Origin: Candidatus Gemmiger excrementigallinarum
GTDB taxonomy: Bacteria > Bacillota > Clostridia > Oscillospirales > Ruminococcaceae
Reading direction: 5' to 3'
NCBI GenBank assembly: GCA_019116445.1
Contig: DXBP01000064.1
Coordinates: 17,945-81,944, forward strand
Length of the DNA stretch: 64,000 bases
Shown: positions 43,099 through 50,683 of the stretch, piece after piece
Layout of the letters: every line of letters starts with the position of its first letter
Position numbering within the stretch: the stretch's first letter is position 1
The notes under the pieces: model-generated
The model's database searches: none
Seen by the model: only the letters and a program-made list of their open reading frames with translations
What the model was told of the DNA's origin: nothing
Program-made: the position numbers and the translations under genes

Positions 43099-43791
43099 AT
43101 GATCTATATCGTCGAAGATGACGCCAGCATCCGCGAGCTGGAGCAGTACGCCCTGCAGACCAACGGCTACGAGGCCACCGGCTGTGAGGACGGCGCCGGC
43201 TTTTGGGCCGCGCTGCGCAATGCAGCCCCCGATCTGGTGATCCTGGATGTCATGCTGCCCGACGAGGACGGCTACCAGATTCTGAACAAGCTGCGGGCCG
43301 ACCCTGCCACCCGCGCCATCCCCGTCATCATGGTGACGGCCAAGACCAGCGAGATCGACGTCGTCAAGGGATTGGACCACGGCGCCGACGATTATCTGTG
43401 CAAGCCTTTCGGCATCATGGAGTTCATCTCCCGGGTAAAAGCCGTGCTGCGCCGCGCCGCAGCCGCTGCCCCCGCCCCGGCCCCCAAGACGCTGACCTTC
43501 GGCACCATTGTGCTGGACGATATGGCCCGCACCGTGCGGGTGGACGGCGCCCCGGTGGAACTTACCTTTAAAGAATATTCCCTGCTGCATCTGTTTCTGG
43601 AACATCCCGAGCAGGTGCTGGCCCGGGAACGCATCATGAAAGAAGTGTGGGACACCGACGATCTGCTGGAATCCCGCACCATTGATATGCACGTGCGGAC
43701 GCTGCGCCAGAAGCTGGGCGCAGCGGGGGAAGCCATCCGCACCGTGCGCAAAGTGGGCTACAAGCTGAGCACGGAGGGCACCGATGAGTGA
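43099..43791 (+). CDS. phoP: PhoP/PhoB-type response regulator
   Basis: A 230-residue OmpR-family regulator. The receiver domain has the acidic pair EDD near 6-8, the phosphorylated Asp in LVILDVMLPDEDG near 51, and Lys in CKPFG near 102. The winged-helix effector domain (about 128-228) has the usual LTFKEYSLLHLFLEHP and RTVRKVGYKL. AAAGGAG precedes the ATG. It sits between a phosphate transporter and a PhoR-like kinase, opposite pstS, so a Pho regulator role is well supported. Confidence 0.9.
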   Translation: MIYIVEDDASIRELEQYALQTNGYEATGCEDGAGFWAALRNAAPDLVILDVMLPDEDGYQILNKLRADPATRAIPVIMVTAKTSEIDVVKGLDHGADDYLCKPFGIMEFISRVKAVLRRAAAAAPAPAPKTLTFGTIVLDDMARTVRVDGAPVELTFKEYSLLHLFLEHPEQVLARERIMKEVWDTDDLLESRTIDMHVRTLRQKLGAAGEAIRTVRKVGYKLSTEGTDE

Positions 43792-45184
43792 CGAGGAGCG
43801 CCGGCAGACCCGGCCCCGGAGCATGACCCGACGGTATCGCCGGGGATTGATCATGGTAGGGGTGCTCTGCGTGGTAGCCACCCTGATCGCGGCCACGCTG
43901 CTGTTCCAGCGCAGCTACACCGAGCGGGTGGACCGCTACCTGCGGGCGCTGTGCACAACGATGGCCGACGGCTATCTGCTGCGCGGCACCGGCGATCCCC
44001 AGGACCTGGTGCAGCTGGCCGCCGACACCGGCGTGCGCTGCACGCTGATTGCCGAGGACGGCACCGTATTGTATGACAACGAAAGCGCCGCTGCCCTGCC
44101 CAGCCACGCCGACCGGCCGGAGTTCCGGCAGGCACTGGCGGAAGGCAGCGGCACCAGCACCCGGGAAAGCAAGACCATGGACCGGGAAACCCACTACTAC
44201 GCCCTGCGGCTGGACACCCCTGCCGGGGTACAGGTGCTGCGCGTGGGCGAGGAAGTGGACAACATCTGGGGCCTGAGCGCCGATACCCTGCCTCTGCTGG
44301 TCTGCGCCCTGGTGGTAATTCTGCTGGGAGCGGGGCTGTTCTCGGCCTGGCTGACCCGCCTGCTGGTGCAGCCCATCAACCGCCTGGCGGAAAACCTGGA
44401 TACCATCGAGGCCGACGTCCCCTACGAGGAACTGATCCCCCTGGCGCGCACGGTGCAGACCGACCGCAAACTGCGGGAGGACAACGAAACCATGCGCCGG
44501 GAGTTCACGGCCAATGTGAGCCACGAGCTGAAAACGCCGCTGACCAGCATTTCCGGCTACGCCGAACTCATCGAAACCGGCATGGCCAAAACCGCCGATG
44601 TGCCCACCTTTGCGGCACGTATCCACAAGGAAGCCCAGCGGATGATCGCCCTGGTGAGCGACATTCTGCAGCTGAGCGAGCTGGACAGCACCCAGGCCGC
44701 CCGGGGCCAGAGTGCCCCGCCGGACATGGTGCCGGTGGATCTGGCGGCGCTGGTGAAAGAGATTGCCCAGACCATGACGGTGAACGCCCGCAAGGCCTAC
44801 GTCACGCTGCAGTACGATGCCCGGCCCGCCACGGTAAAGGGCTGCCGGGACCAGCTGGTGGAACTGACCACCAACCTGTGCGACAACGCCATCCGCTACA
44901 ACCGCCCCGGCGGCCACGTGGAACTGCGCTGCGGCGTGGGGGCCGACGGCTGTCCCTATCTGGAAGTGGAGGACAACGGCATCGGCATCCCCCAGGACAG
45001 CCAGTCCCGGGTGTTCGAGCGGTTCTACCGGGTGGACAAGAGCCGTTCCAAGGCCACCGGCGGCACCGGTCTGGGCCTGGCCATTGTCAAGCACATTGCC
45101 CTTTTGCACGACGCCCGTATCGACCTGCAAAGCCAGGTGGGCACCGGCACGACCATCAAGGTCACTTTTCCCAAAAATTCATGA
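43784..45184 (+). CDS. phoR: PhoR-type sensor histidine kinase
   Basis: A 466-residue membrane kinase: one helix at about 22-42, an extracellular segment of about 125 residues, a second helix near 168-190, a linker, the H-box FTANVSHELKTPLTSISGYA near 245, then N-box NLCDNAIRYN, G1 VEDNGIGIP and G2 GGTGLGLAIVKH. It overlaps phoP by eight bases. With PhoU and Pst it senses external phosphate. Confidence 0.9.
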   Translation: MSDEERRQTRPRSMTRRYRRGLIMVGVLCVVATLIAATLLFQRSYTERVDRYLRALCTTMADGYLLRGTGDPQDLVQLAADTGVRCTLIAEDGTVLYDNESAAALPSHADRPEFRQALAEGSGTSTRESKTMDRETHYYALRLDTPAGVQVLRVGEEVDNIWGLSADTLPLLVCALVVILLGAGLFSAWLTRLLVQPINRLAENLDTIEADVPYEELIPLARTVQTDRKLREDNETMRREFTANVSHELKTPLTSISGYAELIETGMAKTADVPTFAARIHKEAQRMIALVSDILQLSELDSTQAARGQSAPPDMVPVDLAALVKEIAQTMTVNARKAYVTLQYDARPATVKGCRDQLVELTTNLCDNAIRYNRPGGHVELRCGVGADGCPYLEVEDNGIGIPQDSQSRVFERFYRVDKSRSKATGGTGLGLAIVKHIALLHDARIDLQSQVGTGTTIKVTFPKNS

Positions 45185-45218
45185 ACAACGGGGGAACTTT
45201 AACGGTTCCTCCGTTGTT
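45184..45218 (+). terminator. Terminator of the Na/Pi cotransporter-phoPR operon
   Basis: A near-perfect 14-bp stem with a TTTAAC-centred loop starts at the last base of the phoR stop and is followed by T-rich sequence. Confidence 0.85.
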
Positions 45219-45243
45219 TTATGTCTGTTCCGCGTGGTATAAT
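45214..45243 (+). promoter_or_regulatory. Promoter of the sulfite/nitrite reductase gene
   Basis: TTGTTT (45214-45219), 18-base spacer, TATAAT (45238-45243). The -35 overlaps the end of the preceding terminator. Confidence 0.6.
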
Positions 45244-45298
45244 ACCAATCAGGAACCAGAGAACGTAGAAACAATCCGATTTAAAGGAGCAAATCTGT

Positions 45299-46837
45299 AT
45301 GAATGAACAATGGCTCAATCTCTACCGCACCGAGATCGAGGAATTCCATAAAAAGACCCTGGCTTTTGCCTCCGGGGAACTGTCCCGCAAGGACTACAAA
45401 GGCGCTTCCGGCGGTTTCGGCAGCTATGCCCAGCGGGACGGCAGCAAGCACATGCTGCGTCTGCGCCTGCCCGGCGGCCGCCTGACCCTGCCCCGGCTGC
45501 AGTTTCTGGCCCGCATTGCCAACCAGTACAACATCGCCCCGCTGAAGCTCACCACCTGCGAAACCGTGCAGCTGCACAACCTGACCCCCGAGCTGCTGCC
45601 CGTGCTGATGGAACAGGCCGTGGACTGCGACATCATCACCCGGGGCGGCGGCGGCGACAACCCCCGCAACGTCATGGCCAGCCCCCTCTCCGGCGTGCAG
45701 GCAGGCGAAGCCTTTGACGTAATGCCCTGGGTCGAGGCGGCCAGCAACTATCTGCTGTCCATCTGCCGGGACATTCACATGCCCCGCAAGCTGAAGATCG
45801 CTTTCTGCAACGGGGTGGATGACTGCGTCCACGCCACCTTCCGGGACATGGGCTTCGTCGCCCAGGCCGACGGCAGCTTCCGTCTGTACATTGCCGGCGG
45901 TCTTGGCAACAACCACCGCATGGGCGTGCTGGTGGCCGAGCATCTGCCCGCCTGCGATGTGCTGTACGCCATCCGCGCCATGATCGACACCTTCTGCGCC
46001 CACGGCAACTACGAGAACCGCGCCAAGGCCCGCACCCGCTATATGCAGGAGACCCTGGGTGCCGAGGAACTGCGCCGCGTCTATCTGGAAAATCTGGAAG
46101 CCTGCAAGGCCAAGGGCGGTCTGGACCTGGACCTGACCCCTGAAGCCGTGGCCAAGACCGGCGAGGGCAGCCTTGAGAATCCCCGGGTCATCGCCCAGAA
46201 GCAGGAAGGCCTCTATGCCGTGGTGTATCATCCCATCGGCGGCATCCTGCCCACCGGCAAGCCCGCCGAACTGGCTGCGCTGCTGCAGGAAATGCCCGCT
46301 GCCGAGTGCCGCGTGGCGCCCCACGAAACCCTCTATATCATCAACCTGACCGCCGCCGAGGCCGCCCGCGTGCTGGAGGCCACCGCCGACGGTGCTGCCA
46401 CCCTGTTTGAAACCAGCGTGGCCTGCATCGGTGCGGCCATCTGCCAGCAGGGTGTGCGGGACAGCCAGGCGGCCCTGCAGGCCTGCGTGGCCGCAGTGCG
46501 GGAAGCCGGGATTCCCGACGGTGCCCTGCCCAAGATCTGCATTTCCGGCTGCCCGTCCAGCTGCTCGGCCCATCAGGCCGGGACCATCGGCTTCCAGGGC
46601 TGTGTGAAGCCGGTGCCGGGCGGCAAACCCGCCCCCGCCTTCAAAATGTTCCTGAACGGCACCGATACCCTGGGTGCCGAGCAGTTCGGCGAAGCCGTGG
46701 GCGTGGTCTATGAGGACCAGCTGCCCGCCCTGCTCGTCGAGCTGGGCCAGGCCGCCGCAGCCGCCGGTCAGGACTGGGAGAGCTGGCACACCACCCATGC
46801 AGACGAACTGCAGACCATCCTGGCAAAGTATTGCTGA
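45299..46837 (+). CDS. Sirohaem-dependent sulfite/nitrite reductase
   Basis: A 512-residue protein with two ferredoxin-like half-domains and two sirohaem/4Fe-4S core domains. The cluster ligands are Cys376 and Cys382 (CIGAAIC) and Cys418 and Cys422 (CPSSC), the C-x5-C ... C-x3-C pattern. LKLTTCETVQLHNL and TRGGGGDNPRNV are the substrate and sirohaem regions. It reduces sulfite or nitrite with six electrons, probably from ferredoxin; motifs do not separate the two. AAAGGAG is nine bases before the ATG. It stands alone with its own promoter and terminator. Confidence 0.88.
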   Translation: MNEQWLNLYRTEIEEFHKKTLAFASGELSRKDYKGASGGFGSYAQRDGSKHMLRLRLPGGRLTLPRLQFLARIANQYNIAPLKLTTCETVQLHNLTPELLPVLMEQAVDCDIITRGGGGDNPRNVMASPLSGVQAGEAFDVMPWVEAASNYLLSICRDIHMPRKLKIAFCNGVDDCVHATFRDMGFVAQADGSFRLYIAGGLGNNHRMGVLVAEHLPACDVLYAIRAMIDTFCAHGNYENRAKARTRYMQETLGAEELRRVYLENLEACKAKGGLDLDLTPEAVAKTGEGSLENPRVIAQKQEGLYAVVYHPIGGILPTGKPAELAALLQEMPAAECRVAPHETLYIINLTAAEAARVLEATADGAATLFETSVACIGAAICQQGVRDSQAALQACVAAVREAGIPDGALPKICISGCPSSCSAHQAGTIGFQGCVKPVPGGKPAPAFKMFLNGTDTLGAEQFGEAVGVVYEDQLPALLVELGQAAAAAGQDWESWHTTHADELQTILAKYC

Positions 46838-46853
46838 GTTTTTGTACACTTCC

Positions 46854-46904
46854 GCCCCGCGGTGTGAAAGGTTATCCCCCTTTGGCCCCGCGGGGCTTTG
46901 GTTT
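46854..46904 (+). terminator. Terminator after the sirohaem reductase
   Basis: A two-tier hairpin: outer GCCCCGCGG with CCGCGGGGC (46854-46862, 46888-46896) and inner AAAGG with CCTTT, then TTTGGTTT. Confidence 0.7.
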
Positions 46905-46906
46905 GC

Positions 46907-46935
46907 TTGACACCGCCTGCCGGGCGGGGTATACT
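46907..46935 (+). promoter_or_regulatory. Promoter of the binding-lipoprotein gene
   Basis: TTGACA (46907-46912), 17-base spacer, TATACT (46930-46935): close to consensus. Confidence 0.82.
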
Positions 46936-46968
46936 GGGCAGACAACCTAACCAAAAGGAAACGAAATC

Positions 46969-47970
46969 ATGATGAAACGTATTTTCCCTGCCCTGTGCGC
47001 AGCACTGCTGCTGGCAGGCTGCGGCGCGCAGACGGCGGTGGAGAGCACCTCCACGGCCCCGGCTGCCACGGCGGAAACTCCTGCTGAATCCACCGCCACC
47101 CCGGAGGCCACCGACGGTACCACGCTGACCTTCACCGATGATCTGGACCGGGAGGTCACGGTGCCGGTACAGCCCCAGCGCGTGGCGGTGCTGCTGGGCA
47201 GTTACGCCGACGTCTGGTGCCTGGCCGGCGGCCAGGACACCCTGGTAGCCGCCGCCGATGATGCCTGGACCGACTTTGACCTGAACCTTGGCGACGAGGT
47301 GGCGAACCTGGGCAGCCTGATGGAGCCCAACCTGGAAGAACTGATCGCCGCCCAGCCCGATCTGGTGATCGCCAGCAGCAACACCACTTCCAACGTGGAA
47401 CTGCTGCCCAGCCTGGAAGACCTGGGCGTGCCGGTGATCTACTTCGGCGTGAACAGCTTCAACGATTATCTGGAGATGCTGGATGTCTGCACCCAGATCA
47501 CCGGCCAGACCCAGAACTACCAGACCTACGGCCTGGACGTGCAGGCCCAGGTGGAAAAAGCCAAGGAGCAGGATGACGGCAGCGCCCCCACGGTGCTGCT
47601 GCTGCGCTCCGCCAGCACCAGCTGCAAGGTAAAGAACAGCAAAGGCACCGTGCTGGGCGAGATCCTGGCCGACCTGGGCGCCGTGAACATTGCCGACAGC
47701 GACACCAGCCTGCTGGAGGACCTGAGCATGGAGCGGATCATTGCCGACGACCCGGACTACATCTTTGTGGTGTTCCAGGGCAGCGACCAGGATGCCGCCC
47801 AGAAAACCCTGGATGCGGCGCTGACCTCCAACCCGGCATGGGATACCCTCTCTGCCGTGCAGAACGGCAACTTCTACCTGATGGAGAAGGAGCTCTACCA
47901 CCTGAAGCCCAACGCCCGCTGGGGCGAAGCCTACCAGAAGGTGGCCGACATCCTCTACCCTGCCGCCTGA
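46969..47970 (+). CDS. BtuF/FhuD-type metal-chelate-binding lipoprotein
   Basis: A 333-residue cluster A-2 periplasmic-type binding protein. Lipobox LLAGC (Cys near 19), a Thr/Ala/Glu linker to about 48, then FTDDLDREVTVPVQPQRVAV and EPNLEELIAAQPDLVI, typical of cobalamin/iron-siderophore/haem receptors. A C-terminal half follows after a long helix. No permease or ATPase gene is adjacent, so it is an orphan or shares a transporter elsewhere. It is a single-gene unit; which ligand it binds is unknown. Confidence 0.85.
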   Translation: MMKRIFPALCAALLLAGCGAQTAVESTSTAPAATAETPAESTATPEATDGTTLTFTDDLDREVTVPVQPQRVAVLLGSYADVWCLAGGQDTLVAAADDAWTDFDLNLGDEVANLGSLMEPNLEELIAAQPDLVIASSNTTSNVELLPSLEDLGVPVIYFGVNSFNDYLEMLDVCTQITGQTQNYQTYGLDVQAQVEKAKEQDDGSAPTVLLLRSASTSCKVKNSKGTVLGEILADLGAVNIADSDTSLLEDLSMERIIADDPDYIFVVFQGSDQDAAQKTLDAALTSNPAWDTLSAVQNGNFYLMEKELYHLKPNARWGEAYQKVADILYPAA

Positions 47971-47986
47971 TTTACCCCCAACAGAC

Positions 47987-48016
47987 AACCGGCCTCCCGC
48001 GGGAGGCCGGTTTTTT
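47987..48016 (+). terminator. Terminator of the binding-lipoprotein gene
   Basis: A perfect 12-bp stem, AACCGGCCTCCC with GGGAGGCCGGTT, and T6. Confidence 0.92.
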
Positions 48017-48030
48017 GCGTCCGGGTGCAG

Positions 48031-48062
48031 AAAAAGGCGCTTCCGCCCGAAGGGGAAGCGCC
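48031..48062 (-). terminator. Terminator of the GH31 gene
   Basis: GGCGCTTCC (48036-48044) pairs with GGAAGCGCC (48054-48062); the minus strand continues with T5. Confidence 0.88.
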
Positions 48063-48078
48063 GGAATGATTTTTTGGG

Positions 48079-50475
48079 TTAATAGGCGGTCAGCAGTTCG
48101 CTCAGCGCGCCGTACAGGTCCTCGGGCAGGTCCAGGGCAAACAGGTCGCTGAGGGCGGTGCCGCTGTCCGGCTGGGCGCAGACCGTGGCATAGATGCGAT
48201 CCTTGGAGGGGAAGTCGATCTCCGCCTGGTCCAGGAAGCGGAACACCTCGCCCTGCACGTCGTTGCCGGGGGCCGCCGCGTGCGCGCCCAGGCTGACGGT
48301 GAGCTCGGCGCTGACCGGCACAGCCTCCAGCTCCACGCAGAGGGTGCGGGTGGATTCGTCGTACACCGCATCGAAGGTCACCGGCTGGCCGTCCACACAG
48401 ACCGACAGTTCCCCGGTGCAGTCGCGGCAGCCCACAAAGTCCAGCTTGTAGCGGCGCTGTGCGGGCAGCCAGCGGGTTTCGCCCCGGGCGGGTCCCACCC
48501 GGAACACCGTCTGCTCGCCGTCGGTCAGCGTCATGGGGGTCAGGGCGCCGTCCTCGGTCTGGTAACGGCAGGTTTCGTTGTCGTCCTCGTAGAGGGTGAA
48601 GGCGCCGTCGGCCCCCAGGTAGACATAGAGATGCAGCTGGTCGGGGTTGCCCACCGCATGGTTGGGGTCGATCTCATCGGTGAACGGCAGGATGGCACCG
48701 GCCTTGGCAAAGACGGGCACCTTATCCAGCGGGCGGTAGACCGTAACGGCCCGGCCGCCGCGGTAGGCGCGGTTTTCAAAAATATCGTACCACAGCCCTG
48801 CGGGCAGGTAGACTTTCTCTTTGGCGGCATTCAGCCCCTTGATGCGCGGCGTGGTGATGGGAGCCACCAGCAGTTCGCTGCCGAAGTAGTATTCGTTGGG
48901 GTAGCGGTAGCGCTCTGCCTCTTCGGGGGCGCCGTAGTACAGCGGCAGCACCAGCGGGACCCGGTCGGCATAGCAGCGGTGGTTCATGGTGTACAGGTAG
49001 GGCAGCATCTTGTGCCGGAGCTGCAGCGCGTCCTTCATGGCGGCGGCGGTTTCGGCCTTGTAGCGCCAGGGTTCCTTTCCGTAGAATTCGCTGCAGGAAC
49101 TGTGCAGCCGCATAATGGGCGAGAACACACCGTACTGGGTCCAGCGGGCCATCAGTTCGTCATCCTTGTAGCCCTGCATGTGGCCGCCGATGTCGTGGCT
49201 CCACCAGCAGTAGCCGATGTTGGAAGCCGTAGCCGTGAAGTAGGGCTGGAAGGCCAGGGATTCCCAGGTGACGATGGTATCCCCCGAGAAGCCCAGCGGA
49301 TAACGGTGGCTGCCGGGGCCTGCGTAGCGGGAGAGGTTCAGCGAGCGCTTGCCGTCCCGGCCGGTATCCAGGTAACCGTAATGGTTCAGCACCCACAGCG
49401 GGTCCAGGCCGGCCATCCGGGTCTTGGTGCCCTGCTGCCAGTCGATCCACCAGAAGTCCACGCCCTGGGCTTCCAGCGGATGGAGCACGTCTTCATAGTA
49501 ATATTGCAAAAAGTCCGGGTCGCAGGGATCAAAGTTCACCGGGTCGCCGTTTTGGGTATCCACCTGCATGTGTTCGGCCAGGACGGGATAGGCTTCCTCA
49601 TAGGCGCGGATGCCGTCCGCCGGGTGCAGGTTCAGCGTCACCCGCAAACCCTTTTCGTGCAGGGTGCGCAGCAGCCCTTCGGGGTCCGGGAAGAGGTCCC
49701 GGTTCCAGGTGAAGCCGGTCCAGCCGCTGCCGTACTTGGGGTCGATGTCCACCAGGTGCCAGTCCATATCCAGCACGCCCACCGTAAAGGGCATTTCTTC
49801 CTTTTCAAACCGGTCCATCAGTTCCAGGTAGCTCTGGGCGCTGTAGGGATAGTACCGGCTCCACCAGTTGCCCAGGGCATAGCGGGGCAGCATGGGGGCC
49901 GGGCCGCTCAGCCGGTAGAAATCCTGCACGGCTTCCAGGTAGTCCGGCCCGTAGCCGAAGAAATAGAGGTCCTGCACCCCGGCTTTGCGGGGGGCCAGCC
50001 AGCCGTCCTTGGTCAGAAGCAGGCTGTGGCTGTCGTCCAGCACCGCAAAGCCGCCCCGGGAAACCAGCCCCGATTCCAGCGTCACGTTGTCGCCGTCCAC
50101 CTCGTCCAGGGTGCGGGCGGTGCCTTTCAGGTCCTCCGCCTTGTCGCCGTAATGCCAGCCGCCGCGGTGGGCTTCGTTGAAGCCGTGGAGTGTGATGGAA
50201 AGCCCCTGGGGCGAGAAGGGCTGCTCGTCGTACTGGATCTGCAGCCGGGAGGTGCGCACCACGATGCCGGTTTTATCCCGCTTGACGGTGTACTCCACCG
50301 GCGGGAAATCCCGGTTCCAGACCACCTGGGTGGGGCCATCCTCAAAGACGCCGTCCTCGCTGTACTCCAGACGCGCCAGTTTTTCTGTCAGAAGCGTGAT
50401 CCGATAATGTGCCCCGCAAATGCAGTTGCGGGGATCGGACTGCGGGTGAGTTTCGGGAATGTAATATTCTTTCAT
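48079..50475 (-). CDS. GH31 family glycoside hydrolase (alpha-glucosidase/alpha-xylosidase type)
   Basis: A 798-residue GH31 enzyme: N-terminal beta-sandwich (about 1-230), TIM barrel (230-570) and C-terminal sheets. The nucleophile Asp lies in DFWWIDWQQG, preceded by GVLDMDWH; the acid/base Asp is likely in LGFSGDT; CWWSHDIGGH is also conserved. No signal peptide, so it acts in the cytosol, probably on imported alpha-linked oligosaccharides. The ATG at 50475 has GAAGGAGG upstream. It is a single gene; the neighbouring glycogen synthase points to alpha-glucan metabolism but not to a shared transcript. Confidence 0.9.
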   Translation of the reverse strand: MKEYYIPETHPQSDPRNCICGAHYRITLLTEKLARLEYSEDGVFEDGPTQVVWNRDFPPVEYTVKRDKTGIVVRTSRLQIQYDEQPFSPQGLSITLHGFNEAHRGGWHYGDKAEDLKGTARTLDEVDGDNVTLESGLVSRGGFAVLDDSHSLLLTKDGWLAPRKAGVQDLYFFGYGPDYLEAVQDFYRLSGPAPMLPRYALGNWWSRYYPYSAQSYLELMDRFEKEEMPFTVGVLDMDWHLVDIDPKYGSGWTGFTWNRDLFPDPEGLLRTLHEKGLRVTLNLHPADGIRAYEEAYPVLAEHMQVDTQNGDPVNFDPCDPDFLQYYYEDVLHPLEAQGVDFWWIDWQQGTKTRMAGLDPLWVLNHYGYLDTGRDGKRSLNLSRYAGPGSHRYPLGFSGDTIVTWESLAFQPYFTATASNIGYCWWSHDIGGHMQGYKDDELMARWTQYGVFSPIMRLHSSCSEFYGKEPWRYKAETAAAMKDALQLRHKMLPYLYTMNHRCYADRVPLVLPLYYGAPEEAERYRYPNEYYFGSELLVAPITTPRIKGLNAAKEKVYLPAGLWYDIFENRAYRGGRAVTVYRPLDKVPVFAKAGAILPFTDEIDPNHAVGNPDQLHLYVYLGADGAFTLYEDDNETCRYQTEDGALTPMTLTDGEQTVFRVGPARGETRWLPAQRRYKLDFVGCRDCTGELSVCVDGQPVTFDAVYDESTRTLCVELEAVPVSAELTVSLGAHAAAPGNDVQGEVFRFLDQAEIDFPSKDRIYATVCAQPDSGTALSDLFALDLPEDLYGALSELLTAY

Positions 50476-50535
50476 AGCTTCCTCCTTCTTCCATACCTGC
50501 CCGCCGCGGCGGGCCGATGCTACGTTTCCTTTCCC

Positions 50536-50564
50536 ATTGTAGCACAACGGTTTTTGGCTTTCTA
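50536..50564 (-). promoter_or_regulatory. Promoter of the GH31 gene
   Basis: Minus-strand TACAAT (50536-50541), with TAGAAA at 17-base spacing (50559-50564). Confidence 0.5.
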
Positions 50565-50613
50565 TTTCCGTTTTGTCAAAAATCAAGGGGCATTTTTTGC
50601 CTTTCCTGACAAA

Positions 50614-50655
50614 ACAAAAAAAGGCCGGCGTCCTCTTCCGGGGGTACCGGTCTTT
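50614..50655 (-). terminator. Terminator of the glycogen synthase gene
   Basis: AAAGGCCGG (50620-50628) pairs with CCGGTCTTT (50647-50655); the minus strand continues TTTTTTTGTTTT. Confidence 0.75.
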
Positions 50656-50683
50656 CTTGTAGAATCAGGTTCGCCGCCGGGCC

